Below, one piece after another: positions 52,590 to 64,000 of a stretch of DNA of 64,000 bases. The translations under genes and the position numbers were made by a program. The DNA comes from Piezodorus guildinii (Eukaryota; Arthropoda; Insecta; Hemiptera; Pentatomidae), in the NCBI GenBank assembly GCA_023052935.1, contig CM041295.1:104642711-104706710 (forward strand). Direction: 5' to 3'. The notes under the pieces were generated by a model, which was given only the letters and a program-made list of their open reading frames with translations, searched no databases and had not been told where the DNA came from. Position 1 is the first letter of the stretch. Every line of letters begins with the position of its first letter.

Positions 52590-53210
52590 AAAAATTTAAA
52601 AATCTGGTCCTTGCTACTTTTAATCAATTTCAAAATTACCTTGAAATAACTAATTAGGTAGAAAAAGAAAAAACACAATTAATTAAACATTCATTGCAAA
52701 TACTTATTTTATATTACATAATTTAAAACTATTAACTACAACAATCACAAGCCAAGAAACTTTTTTTTTTCTTTAAATCAATGAAATCAGACAACTACTG
52801 GTCTTATTACATTCTTTTCTAAAACGTTTACATTTTCAACGATGTATATACAATACATACATCTAATGTCCTTATTGTTTTTTTTCTCGGAAAAATATAA
52901 CCATTAATTATTTGGCTCTTCTTTTCTCGCTTAATTGGTTATCAAATTATTTTCTATTCACCAATATGTTTTCAACTGTCATAAATGATGATTAAAATTA
53001 ATGTGACAAACGAAGGTAAATGCGGCTTTTAAACTCGTTCATACAATTCCAATGAGAATAAAACCTATCTGATAATATAGTACATTTAATTATGCCTGAT
53101 GCAAACAGGTTAATCGAAATCGTATTCTGGTTTATTAATTTCAGGGGAAAATGTTTTCCCCTCATAGGATCAAATAAATCGTTACAGAAATATTTTAGAG
53201 ATAAAACTTA
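52590..53210 (-). mobile_element. HINE-like element, old copy
   Basis: Starts AAAATCTGGTCCTTGCTACT, then TTTAATCAATTTCAAAATTA, ACGTTTACATTTTCAACG, TTCGCTTAATTGGTTATCAA and AATGAGAATAAAACCTATCT; fades after 53200. Confidence 0.55.
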
Positions 53211-54210
53211 TGGTTCTCCACTGATTGTCGAAAAGCTTCCAACACCATTGGGATGCTGAAGATCGGTATTTAAATTAAATTAATTTATTAAAAAAATAAT
53301 AAACAATCAAATAATAAAGAACAATGTTATTCTGAAAGTGGGGAATACATAAATATGGACCCTATAGTGTATAAGTAACCATTTATTTGAAACGTAAATA
53401 CAAAATATTTAGTTTAATTAAATTACATAGTATTGTATATGCATAGAATATTTGCTTTACCCATTATTTTATTTTTATTTTTTATTTTATTTATTTTTTT
53501 TAACTATGCCTTCCTATTATAGATACTTTACCCATCATAGTTACGGAGATATTTCATGAAAAACTATTAGAAAATTAGTTTCCTCTACTTAAACCCCAGA
53601 ACCCGGAACAGTGGGCGAAATCACCAATTTAGGTGGACAAAAATCAAGTCAAAAGTTTGGAATTTTCCTATGCTTCACCTTTTTATTATTAGTTAACAAG
53701 ACCCTTAATACTAATATTTCCCGTCTAACCATGTTTACAAATAAATAGTAAATGAATGAATCATTCCTGTTCGCACAAGTGCCTAATAACCGGCAGTGGG
53801 ATTATCTTCACTCGATGGCCATTTATTGTGTTCAAGGTGTGTCTTTTTGCTTTTATTTAACAATGGATATTGCTAAGACAGGTAAGACATTAAATTTACA
53901 AATTCGTTATTGAATATACGTTGCAATCTCGCCTGTAGAGTTAATTTAGCAATTTGTAAATGTATGCCCTTATTCAATAACGAAAAATAATATAACCCCC
54001 AAGTTACCCAAAGGATTTGTTTTATCAAGCCTTTTAGTCTTTAGATATTAAAAAGAATTTTCGCGATTTTTTGCGTTTCGGGTAATGGATTTATTCAGAC
54101 ACAACACTCAGAATCAAAAGTTTTACTATCTATAATTTCAAGAATTTCCTTAATCATACAAAATACATATATTAGCAGGTTTTAGCGACTCCGAGCTATA
54201 ATTATATATT
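53211..54210. other. AT-rich unassigned sequence
   Basis: No gene or repeat end recognised. Confidence 0.4.
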
Positions 54211-54211
54211 T

Positions 54212-54433
54212 TTTTTTTCCCGTATTCTGGGACATCAAACGTAAAATATAGCGAAGTTTTAGATTTTAGCTAATAATATTGATGTTTGACCACTGTGCGC
54301 TCACCAATCGTGTAAACAAATTAATTAGTTTTTATATATTTTTTTCCGTAATCTGGGACCCCAAAGGTTAAATATAGACAAAACTCAGAATTTTGTGCAT
54401 CTAAATCGGTCATATTGCCCACTGTGCGGCGCA
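54212..54433. repeat. Two-copy diverged tandem repeat
   Basis: Units at about 54212-54300 and 54347-54433 share a T run, CCGTATTCTGGGAC (CCGTAATCTGGGAC), AAATATAG and CCACTGTGCG. Unit length about 130 including a spacer. Confidence 0.5.
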
Positions 54434-55379
54434 GAAAACTCTTCAGCTTTTTAAAAGTCATTACGGCGAAGCCAATAAACAATTCATTCCTTCTTCATAA
54501 GGTCTGCGTTTCGCAGAAGGAATGATGGCATTGGGATGTGTCGCATCCTCACAAACCTTCAATAAGTAAATACATATGGAAAGATGATCCCTCTTAAAAT
54601 TATTTTCCGAAAGCTTTGCTAGACTAGCTCCCATAGGAATAAGCTCCAGCTTCAAAGAGACAAAATAATTTCATAAACCCATAATTCATCATCGTACCCG
54701 CCGCACATACAAACACAAGTATCAAAGAACTTTTTTTTTTCTATTTACAAAACGATAGAACGGAGGGAAGGGGCTGTTATGAATATTAATTTAGCGGATA
54801 ATAAGTCCCTTTTTAATAGTGTATGAGTTTATGAGGGGCCTTCTAAAAATATGTATACATTTTTCAAGTATGTGTTAGAGTCGGACTCGTGACATGAATA
54901 ATGGATGTGATGAGAGAGCTCCGGGGCGAGCAGAAATCAAGTCCCTTTTGACTCCTTTCGGGGCCGAAATGAGGAAAAGCTGGGCGGAGGAGGGCTCACG
55001 CGCCGCGGATTAGCTCGGCCCAAGATGTCAATGGCAGCGAGTCTCCCTGAATTCTTTATCATCTCTTTTTGTAAACTTAACTTTCATATTTTAGTATTCT
55101 GTTTGCCATTTGCATCGAGAACGGATTTCCCAGTGGCCACGGTCAGGTTTTTCCCCGATGGGATTAACGCTTTATAAGGAGAGAGATTGAGAGAGGATTT
55201 GTTGGAATATGTACACGAAAAGTAAGTATATTAACTTTAAAAGCCATGTACAGATGAAATCAAAAATAAAATTATTAGTATTATTACGATTTATACTAAG
55301 GTGTCCGAAATAGCATTCTGACACTTATTAACACCTGACTAATCGTCCCCTTATAGACTTTACTTCTGCATGTTGGGTC
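54434..55379. other. Unassigned, GC-richer island 54880-55200
   Basis: The island (GAGAGAGCTCCGGGGCGAGC, CACGCGCCGCGGATTAGCTC, TTTTTCCCCGATGGGATTAA) is single copy, with no long frame, and looks like conserved regulatory DNA or a hidden exon cluster. A T run and AT-rich DNA flank it. Confidence 0.35.
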
Positions 55380-57020
55380 TTCCTTGGCCATCCTATCCTT
55401 TTTTTATGAATCTGGCTTGCATAATTTGAATGCTGAGAAGACTGAGGCCATTTTAATAGGTTTAGAACCTCTTCCTTCTCAAACCCCTTTCATCAGTCCG
55501 TACTCTGGTTTCTGTAACAGCAATCCAATAAAATGACACAGAACCGATAAGAAAATCGAAGTAAACATTGATCAAATCCTTACCTGGAAAAACCATTTTT
55601 TAGAAATCTCCCACCGCTCATGCTTCACCTTAACCTTTAACTGGTGAGGTGGGTTCTACAGGACCCTAGGGCCTATTTAAAGTTTTGTGAATCCCATTCA
55701 CCCGATCCGATCAGTTTGAGAAAATCTGACATTTCCTGTTTCGACATGATTGTAATATAGCATACTTTTCTAGTCAGTTTTTATCCAGTATTGCTTTATG
55801 GCAGTGTTATTGGATTTCTATAGACCCCACCTCACCATTAGTGTTTGGATTTATTGAAAATGGGTTTTTCAATTTTTTTAAAGAAATGTCTCTTGATCGT
55901 GTTATTTTACGCACCTTTTTAATTTTATGAAGAAGCTCAAATCATCCTTGTTAAAGGATCACATGACCAGGCGGTTAGGAAATCGCACTTCCCCGAGAAC
56001 TTCGGTTTAAAGCTCAATCGTTATTAGGGAATAAAAACCAGAAGAATCTGAAACATATAGTCAGGAGGCCCATCCGAAGGAAAGATGTTATTTTCGTCCA
56101 AGAAACTAGGATAGGAAGTCATCTAAAGTTACTGTTATATGTGAACAAAATATTTGTGGACAATGTTCGGTTTTATATTGAAAAAAATGTGTCTTACTTT
56201 AGCTGTGCATACTTTCTTTACAATATAAAAGAGTCCTTTTTTTTTTTTTTTTAAATGTAATAAATTTTAAGATAAAGATATTATATATTATTTTACAAAT
56301 GTTTTCGTTGCTTAGAATATGACATTAAAAAAAAAGAAAAAAGTATTTATAAAATGTATTTAATAATTTCAGGTATTTATTTAATTTTAAAGGCATCCTT
56401 TCGTATGGTAGCTATTTAAAAAAGCTTTAATTAACGTATTTGACAAGAATAAACAATTCTATATGCTTCAGGGTTAAAAAAAAAAAAATAATAATAAAGT
56501 CTGGGTCTGAGAGACCCCACCTCACCAATTTTTACTATAAATATCACCTCACCAGTTAAAGGTTAAAACTTCTGAATCACCACCCCCTTATACTCCACCC
56601 GTAAGCTATTGCTTAGTCTTTGATATTCCACCGTTTTGACAGTTTGGGGATGTCCACGAATAACTGAAACATATGTTTAACTGCTTTAGATATTTTATCT
56701 TTGGGATATCCAGAGGCAAACCTATCACCCGATTTCACGAAGAGTTGAATTGGGTTTACCCTTCCTTGCACCACGGTAAGTACTTCCTGGCATCCTACAT
56801 CTGCCATGCTATCCAATCCACGTGTCCATCCTTCATATCGGATCTCCTTCAATTCAAATCCTTCGTTCGTTCCCGTAACACCCGCTAGTTTCCTTCTGAT
56901 CTATATATAACAGCTTTCAATAGGTCGTTCTTTATCCGAACTGCATCCCAGTGGAACGCCATTCCTTCTTATATCCGAGACTTCTAAACTCTCTCAACAT
57001 TATTGAAGTAAATTATTACT
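55380..57020 (+). pseudogene. CR1-like RT relic split by a piggyBac-like element
   Basis: The left part (55380-55629) reads NLHNLNAEKTEAILIG and VNIDQILTWKNHFLE, the segment after the catalytic box and the thumb. The right part (56567-57020) reads SLHHGKYFLASYICHAIQS and SFNRSFFIRTASQWNAIPSYIRD, the terminal block. The parts belong to one element: they lie in the right order and the break is a TTAA target. Several frameshifts. Confidence 0.7.
55630..56566. mobile_element. piggyBac-like element, non-autonomous, 929 bp
   Basis: Element 55634-56562 between TTAA duplications (55630-55633, 56563-56566) with perfect 18-bp inverted termini CCTTTAACTGGTGAGGTG. The motif CACCTCACC recurs inside (about 55827-55835 and 56517-56525) as in subterminal transposase-binding repeats. 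No transposase frame. Confidence 0.88.
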
Positions 57021-58445
57021 AACCAATTATCACTAAAGTTTCTTCCCAGACTATTCTTCTTTATCGAAATTTGAACTTATAACAATAAAGAAGGGTAAAC
57101 TTTAGGTTACATGATAGCTAATATATCAAACATTACATTAGCCATTACTATTGTAATTATTTTTTACGTATATTACTTTTCACTTACCTTTTTTTTCTGT
57201 GTTTCTCTTTACATGTGTTTTATATATTCTTTGTATCTTTATTTTTTTTTTTTTTTCTGAAAAGGAGATAAAAACACTGAATTCCCCATAAAAACCGATG
57301 GCGTTTGACTGCCACCATTCATGTTGGCTTGGAGGTGTTACATATCCTTCTCTAACACAATTTAAATAAGAAACAATGTATTGCAAATTATATGAACAAA
57401 TAAAATAATGTTATTGCAAAAGGATATAAAATAAAGTTGTCAGGAAACTTGTGTGAATAAATACACACTTTTGGATAAATTCTTCGAAAGAATAAACCAT
57501 TGTATATAATTTATTTAGATTATGCTATTCTTCGAAATTTTCTCTGATCATGTTTTCTTATTTAACGTCCTCTATTATAATAATTAAAAAAAATAGAAAA
57601 AAATTGGATTCATATTTATGAACAAAATGTTCTTTTAGTACTCCTAGTCAGCTGAAACATCGTTTTACTACCAAATTAATCGCTATTTTGCCATTTCGCT
57701 TATTCTCTCAGCACGTGTGTCCTTCAAAAAGTATAATTATTCATATCGAGTTTCAACTTTTGGAAGAGCTTGATAATACCAAGCCTAACAAGGGCAGCAC
57801 GTGTTCCAGTAATTAACAGTTATTCTCCATGACGTCATTTTCATAAGGTTGGCTTGGGACTTTAACTAACCAAAGTTTTTCATTAAAAACTTGCTAGATT
57901 GCTAATTTCATGCATGAGTACCGAAAATTAGGTCGGTAATTATAATTATATTACTGGAATTTTAATCCACGAACTGAGGTCTTGTTTACACTAGAAGCGA
58001 TTCACTGAGAGGGTAGCGGGTTACCTAGCGGGTAAATTGAAAATAGCAATGCTGATACTTTAAGGGGATGTTTATATTGATGTAGTGCAGCTTTTAGCCG
58101 CTAGAGAGCACCACAAACCTTCCTCGCTCTGACAGTTCGTGTTGAAAATCGCCAATCCTCAGTTCGTTGTTTATTTTTAAATTAGTTTAGTTCACTAATG
58201 TTAACGATGTAAGATAATAAAAGCTGACATTAGGTGAGCTTTCTGAAATTTAATATTTTATTATATAGAGTTTAAATATAGAGATGTAATCTTTACTCAC
58301 AGATATACATTAAATTTTTGTATAATTTCTTTTGCTCTTACTGAATTTCATTAAGTTACCATCATAAAAAAAGTCTTTAATTTTCACTATTTAATGATTT
58401 CCAATGAGTATTCTTTTAACTTAGTGATTAACGAAGAAATCATGT
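57021..58445. other. Mostly AT-rich, unassigned
   Basis: 57955-58175 is GC-richer (CGGGTTACCTAGCGGG, GCCGCTAGAGAGCACCAC) and unexplained. No supported frame. Confidence 0.35.
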
Positions 58446-58665
58446 GGCCATCGGTGCTGTAGTGGCATGCGTAACTGCCATCAATGCCTAAGGTCGTGGT
58501 TCTAAGCCTGGAGATGGCCCTAAAGGGAGTAAAAAACCTTTGGTTATCTGTTCCTGGGGAAGGTTCGTACATTATTGGTTTCAACACTGTGCAATGTTAG
58601 GTGGTCGTTAAAGATCCCCATCCTAATCAAACAAAGGTAGGCAAAATTTAGTAATCTCTCGGTAG
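58446..58665 (+). mobile_element. SINE family S3, plus-strand copy
   Basis: GCCATCGGTGCTGTAGTGGC (A-box-like), AAGGTCGTGGTTCTAAGCC (diverged B box), CTAAAGGGAGTAAAAAACCT, TGTGCAATGTTAGGTGGTCG, TTAAAGATCCCCATC: the S3 blocks in forward order. Confidence 0.65.
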
Positions 58666-59094
58666 CATCGTAGAAAATAAATTGGTCTTTTTTTAATTTT
58701 AAACATATTTTAAAGAAAAAACGCTGCAAATTATTTCCAAATAACTATATTAGGGTATATAACTGTTTGTATAGCTGTTTAAAGGCAATTAACTAATATG
58801 TTAAGCAATAAATAATTCATAGAAAAATGGTCAATCACCATTATTAATTTCAAAACAATATATCTCTGATACCCCTTAACCTATTACAATGATTGTTTTA
58901 TCATTTTGTTAAAAAAAAAAAAAAAAAAAAAAATACACAAGCGTATGTATAGACAAGATTTCAATTGGTTTCTTTTTTTTATTATTCGTCACAGTGTCCT
59001 GATCCTAAAACTCATTACAATTTTTTCTCTAGCTTAAATAATAAAGTTATTGAATTAAATCATATTCAATCTGACGCCATTTTAAAACTAATGG
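58666..59094. other. AT-rich unassigned sequence
   Basis: Includes an A run (58912-58933). No gene recognised. Confidence 0.4.
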
Positions 59095-59487
59095 GCGGGT
59101 ATTAGTGATGGGCAAATACTCAAAAAATTTGAGTACTGATTACTGTAATCAAATGATGCTCGCTGCTGATTACAAAATCTACTCAGCTTTCCTCCTGATT
59201 ACTTTCTATTTTCCTCTGTAATCAAAATTTTCGTACATTTGAGTACTTGAATACTTTTTTATATGAGGTGGCCAGAATAGATTATATTACATACATCTAT
59301 TGAGTTAAATTCTATTAATAATTTCTTTTAGCCATCTTTTTTTCCATATTGTTAATTATTTTAAACTTTTCATAAAAATTGATAAGAGTAAATTATTATT
59401 ATTAAGATGGTAGGTTTATAGATTAATGTAAACTCTTCAGATAAAATCGATATAGGGGAATATTATTATGTTTTTTTTACACTTGGA

Positions 59488-60040
59488 ATTTCATTTTAAC
59501 TTTTTCGTATTTATTCGATACCAGGCTCGGTAGCTGGGTTCCCAAAGGTTCGATACCGATTATACTATTAATTTTAATCGCGCTCGCTCAAGTAGAGGTT
59601 TATTTTAACTTTTTCGTATTTATTCGATACCAGGCTAGGTAGCTGCGTCCCCAAAGGTTCGTTGCCGATCATACTATTAATTTTAATCGCGCTCGCTCAA
59701 GTAGAGGTTTATTTTAACTTTTTCGTTTTTATTCGATACCAGGCTAGGTAGCTGCGTCCCCAACGGTTCGTTACCGATTATACAGTTAATTTTAACCGCG
59801 CTCGCTCAAGAATAGGTTTATTTTAACTTGTTCGTATTTATTCGATACCAGGCTAGGTAGCTGGGTTCCCAAAGGTTCGTTACCGATTGTACTATTAATT
59901 TTAATCGCGCTCACCTAAGAATAGATTTATTTTAACTTTTTCGTATTTATTCGATACCAGGCTAGGTAGCTTTGTTGCCAAGGGTTCGTTACCGATTATC
60001 CTATTAATTTTAATCGCGCTCGCTTAAGTAGAGGTTTATA
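59488..60040 (+). repeat. 109-bp tandem array, left arm (5 units)
   Basis: The marker CCAGGCT occurs at 59521, 59630, 59739, 59848 and 59957, exactly 109 bases apart. Each unit contains TATTCGATACCAGGCT, TAGCTGGGTTCCCAAAGG, TCGTTACCGATTATACTA and AATCGCGCTCGCTCAAG. Confidence 0.92.
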
Positions 60041-60440
60041 TTCAGAGGAAATATATTTACTTTTTAAAGGATTTGGTTATTGGTATAATTGATTTCAGTC
60101 AGTTACTGTAGAGTAGATTTTGTCTGAAAATTTGTTATAAAAAGAAATCCTGATTTTAAGCTGATTATTATCAATCACAACATACTAACCAAAAATATAA
60201 CTATATTATACCGATCAATGAAAAATTACAAAAAAACAATAACACATTCACTAACTAAACCCTCTAAAACACATATACACATATATAAAATTAGCATTAA
60301 AAAAAACACAAAAATAATTAAAACAAATAAATGCTTTTATAGATCAACGTAAAATCAATAAAACGTTTATTAGCCAAACAACCGAAAAATATAATACAGA
60401 AATGTTACAATTTTAAAATTAAAAGTATACTAAGTATAAG

Positions 60441-61369
60441 AACCGTTGGTGACGCAGCTATTTAGAATAATAACAAACGAACTCGAAAAAGTTTCAATAA
60501 ACCTATTCCTAAGCGAGTAATTAATAGCATAATCGGAACGAACCATTGGCAACAAAGAAATCTAGCCTGGTATCGAATAAATACGGAAAACCTAAAATAA
60601 ACCTATTCTTGAGCGAGCGCGATTAAAATTAATAGTATAATCGGTAACGAACCTTTGGGAACTCAGCTACCGAGCCTGGTATCGAATAAATACGAAAAAG
60701 TTAAAACAAACCTCTTCTTGAGCGAGCGCGATTAAAATTAATAGTATAATCGGTAACGAACCTTTGGGAACCCAGCTACCGAGCCTGGTATCGAATAAAT
60801 ACGAAAAAGTTAAAACAAACCTATTCTTGAGCGAGCGCGATTAAAATCAATAGCATTATCGGTAACGAACCTTTGGGAACCCAGCTACCTAGCCTGGTAT
60901 CGAATGAATACGAAAAAGTTAAAATAAACCTATTCTTGAGCGAGCGCGATTAAAATTAATAGCATTAATCGGTAACGAACCATTGGGAACCCAGCTACCT
61001 AGCCTGGTATCGAATAAATACGAAAAAGTTAATATAAACTATTCTTGAGCGAGCGCGATTAAAATTAATAGCATAATCGGAAAGGAACCATTGGGAACCC
61101 AGCTACCTAACCTGGTATCGAATAAATACGAAAAAGTTAAAATAAATCTATTCTTAGGTGAGCGCGATTAAAATTAATAGTATAATCGGTAACGAACCTT
61201 TGGGAACCCAGCTACCGAGCCTGGTATCGAATAAATACGAAAAAGTAAAAACTAAACCTCTTCTTGAGCGAGCGCGATTAAAATCAATAGTATAATCGGA
61301 AAGGAACCTTTGGGAACCCAGCTACCTAGCCTAATATCCAGTAAATACGTAAAAGTTAATATGAAATTC
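60441..61369 (-). repeat. 109-bp tandem array, right arm (8 clear units, one decayed)
   Basis: AGCCTGGTATCGAATA, inverted relative to the left array: CCTGG starts at 60566, 60675, 60784, 60893, 61003, 61111 and 61220, and a diverged CCTAA at 61330. A ninth, decayed unit is at about 60441-60560. Spacing is 108-110 bases. Confidence 0.92.
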
Positions 61370-61757
61370 TAAGTGTAAAAAAACATAATAATAGGTTCCT
61401 ATATCGATTTTATCTGAAGAGTTTACAATAATCTATAAACCCATCATCTTAATAATAATAATTTACCCTTATCAATTTTTTACGAAAAGTTTAAAATAAT
61501 CGACAATATGAAAAAAAAGATGGCTCAAAGAAATGATTAATATAAATTAACTTAATAGTATGTAATATACTCTATTCTGGCCACCTCATATAAAAAAGTA
61601 ATCAAGTACTCAAAAGTACGAAATTTTTTATTACAGAGGAAAATAGAAAGTAATCAGCAGGAAAAGCTGAGTAGATTTTGTAATCAGCAGCGAGCATCAG
61701 TTGATTACAGTACTCAGTACTCAATTTTTTTGAGTATTTCCCATCACTAGCGGGTAT

Positions 61758-62789
61758 CAACATCAGGGTGACAGGATCATCGTTGGATGCACTTGTATTT
61801 TTGTGCTGAGTTTCCGAAAAATCGGTCCAGTTGTTTCGGAGAAAAACCGAGAACGGCGGACAAACGGATTTTTTTTTTATTCGTTATTCGGATTATAGGT
61901 ATCTTGAAAAATAAGTACTCAAATTTGGGGGGGGCGAATTTTTTTTTTTTTTTTTATTTTTTTTTTTATTTTTATTTTTTTTATTTTATTTTTATTTTTT
62001 TTTTTTTAGTCGGTTACAATGGTTCATTATTTAAAATAATAAACCAAAAATCATTAGGACGGCGATTGATACTTTAAAAAATTATTTATCTCATTATCCA
62101 TTACATACACGTGCGTACGCTCAATTAATATTCTATATTCCTATATTTTCGTTTCAATTTATTTTTTTATGCATTTTACCCATTTTCTGTAAACATCTTA
62201 TGAATGAAAAAGAAGATCAGGAAATATTTTAATCTTCCATGAAAGTTAACAATTTTACCGATCCGAAGCCGGGAAGTGACCGAAAGTGGTTTAATGTATA
62301 AGGTATAAGAAATCAGCCCCCTCCATAAATTAGCGAGCCCAGCGGACCCTGATACCATATATAAATTAACTCTAAACCTAACCCCCCCCCCCTTTGAACA
62401 ATTTTCTCATCCATTAACTTTGTTCAATATCGGAAAAAATACGGTGAAAAAGGATTTCACTTCGAAAAATTTTCGTAATATATTAGGGTTGGGGTGCCAA
62501 TTATTGCTTGAGTGGGGGGAAACTCCGCTGTGAATGGCAGTATTGTTTAAAAGCCCCCACCACACCCCCACCTCGATGTAGTCCCCACTCTTAGTCAAAT
62601 CTGATTTTTTTTTTTTTCCTGAAGGGCTCATCCCTTATTCTTTGTCCGCGTTATTTATTACTTCGTTTGGATTAAAATGATAACTTGCTAGTCAGATTTA
62701 AACCGACTAGTTTAAATGCATATTTTTTTTTTTTTCATTTCGTGGAAGAATTCCTCTGGTCTACCAGTATTTGTGTTATTTATCTCTAT
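61758..62789. other. Unassigned, with T-rich run and GC-richer patch
   Basis: 61939-62009 is a TTTTTA-type low-complexity run. 62270-62640 has C and G runs (62383-62391, 62513-62519) and GC-richer patches but no supported frame. Confidence 0.35.
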
Positions 62790-63260
62790 ACATATAAAAT
62801 GATAACGCTATTTTTGTTTCCGCGAATTTTACAAAACGGATTTTGATACGGTTTACACCATCATTTAGGCCATTCTTTCCCCAAGGTTTTCTTTAAACGG
62901 AAAAATAAATTTTCTTTAACCAAGACAACAAAAAATTATTCCTGAAATATAAGATGTAATACAGCCGTATAATATACCCTTGGAAAAAGCAAGATTTTAG
63001 AAAAGTTAATAGGCGATAAAATACATCGTACGAGTTAATATAAAGCTGTTGTAACCATATAAACTTATTAACGAATGTTATTGGTAAAGAGGGAGGTTAT
63101 AATGGTCAAATTTACAGGATCGTGCAAGTTATATTTTTCTACTAAGTTATTTTATAGTGTTGCTATTAGTACGCCAGATTTTAGGAAGAATATTATGTAC
63201 CGAATGATAACTAAATTATTAACATAGATGGTAAGCTGTTATAATTCTATTTTCCAACAT
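62790..63260 (+). repeat. Dispersed repeat family E, copy 3
   Basis: AATGATAACGCTATTTTTGT, ACGGATTTTGATACGGTTTA, TAAATTTTCTTTAACCAAGA and TATAATATACCCTTGG match the copies at 49325-49790 and 1570-2060. Confidence 0.6.
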
Positions 63261-63912
63261 TGTTATTAAATAATTAAAATTTATTAGTATTTTATGATAA
63301 CAGATGTTGTTTCACTGTAAACTAAATGGATCACCATTATTTTTTTTGTTTAGACCTATAAATAATTATATTATTTCTTATTGCATACTACGTTTCGAAG
63401 CTTCACCATCAAGTACACTAAAAGCAATATTTACTATCATGAAATTATAATTTTATTTTTTCTACTTTGAAAATAATCTGATACTATTTTTCTAATTATC
63501 TTATAATTATATACCTTGAAATCGTTTACTAATCTTTACTTTCATTAAATCTCATTTCACTATCACATTAACTCAATATCTGATGCACTATACCGAATCT
63601 ACTTATCAATTTTTGAATATCGTCGTTTATTGCATTTAGTACTTCCTCGTATATTTTATTTTTAAATGAAATTTTTATTTTAAATTATTTTGTTATTTAT
63701 TTATTATATTTGCATATTTTTTATTAATATTTTTGGTGTATTAATTATAATTATAATATTTTAATATAGAATTAGAGATGTCCCATAGATTTAATTAAAA
63801 TTTAACTATTGCAATTAGAAAATAAAGTTAATGTATTAGCAACAGTTTGAAATACTTTTTTTATGTTCTGTTTAATATTTTATTCATGGGAAATTAATGT
63901 TTATTTATTTTA
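63261..63912. other. AT-rich unassigned sequence
   Basis: Nothing recognised. Confidence 0.4.
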
Positions 63913-64000
63913 AAAACCTGATAGTCGCATCATACGCCTTTCACTTACCTCTATTATTTAAATAAATTTAATTATTTAAAAAAAAATTTAGTTGAAAAAA
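63913..64000 (-). mobile_element. HINE-like element, 3' end, cut by window edge
   Basis: AAAACCTGATAGTCGCATCA then CCTTTCACTTACCTCTATT (63935-63953): diverged stem-loop region and the ACTTTCACTTAC motif, then the AT-rich 3' half. Confidence 0.65.

Larger units (their letters stand above)
59095..61757. mobile_element. hAT-type foldback element with inverted 109-bp arrays
   Basis: Element 59103-61749 (2647 bp) flanked by the perfect 8-bp duplication GCGGGTAT (59095-59102, 61750-61757). The termini are TAGTGATGGG and CCCATCACTA. An 8-bp duplication with (C/T)AGTGATGGG ends is typical of the hAT superfamily. Inverted arms of about 380 bp (59103-59487 and 61370-61749) are roughly nine-tenths identical by eye. 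Inside each arm is an array of the same 109-bp unit, in opposite orientations. The middle (60041-60440) is AT-rich and non-coding, so the element is non-autonomous. Confidence 0.9.

Noticed and set aside
59488..61369. Regularly spaced repeats that could suggest a CRISPR array
   Set aside because: The whole 109-bp unit is repeated without unique spacers, the arrays are inverted to each other inside hAT-type ends, and the context is an insect genome.
61787..62077. 96-codon frame with a Phe/Tyr-rich tail
   Set aside because: Its second half is the T-rich low-complexity run at 61939-62009.

Overview
This is an AT-rich stretch of an insect genome and almost all of it is non-coding. Poly(A)/poly(T) tails, AT/GT/CT microsatellites, dispersed transposon families and one exon bounded by consensus splice sites show it is eukaryotic. 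The exon (50329-50461, + strand) encodes part of an immunoglobulin domain that looks to me like the Sidestep (Side) family of insect axon-guidance surface proteins. The window is therefore best read as long intronic and intergenic DNA around one host exon. Hemiptera is possible from the retrotransposon flavour, but I cannot fix the order.

Most recognisable sequence is transposon. (1) Jockey-like non-LTR retrotransposons form three related families: A (1-1450, 16664-18318, 44020-44710), B (28143-30029, 32861-33427, 37334-37922 and several decayed pieces) and C (5890-6723 and 3'-end scraps). Only the B copy at 28285-30027 keeps a long uninterrupted reverse-transcriptase frame, and it is 5' truncated. 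(2) Decayed pieces of other non-LTR groups are present: a GYADD-type RT (2940-3740, with relatives near 5390, 35380 and 39136), an I-like RNase H module (45850-46830), and CR1/L2-like C-termini with ATT-rich tails (40030, 48395, 55380-57020). (3) A high-copy non-autonomous family of about 0.8-1.2 kb has the layout of a Helentron-associated (HINE/DINE-1-like) element, with some 18 copies or fragments. (4) DNA transposons: a 2.65-kb hAT-type foldback at 59103-61749 carrying inverted arrays of a 109-bp unit, two TTAA-flanked piggyBac-like elements (18628-18834, 55634-56562), a Tc1-like element (14570-15497) and a TIR element near 12035-12640. (5) Several tRNA-headed SINE families. (6) A 231-bp foldback-like insert at 30994-31224.

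Many insertions can be ordered by their target-site duplications. SINEs sit inside DNA transposons, retrotransposon 3' ends sit inside SINEs and HINEs, and a piggyBac element splits a CR1-like fragment. Scattered GC-richer islands that match no repeat here (2170-2487, 7240-7515, 12760-13060, 15499-15822, 19140-19410, 35970-36590, 47985-48270, 54880-55200) may be conserved non-coding elements or unrecognised genes. Nothing in the window forms an operon or a prokaryotic-style system. The most distinctive structures are the hAT foldback and the HINE-like family.
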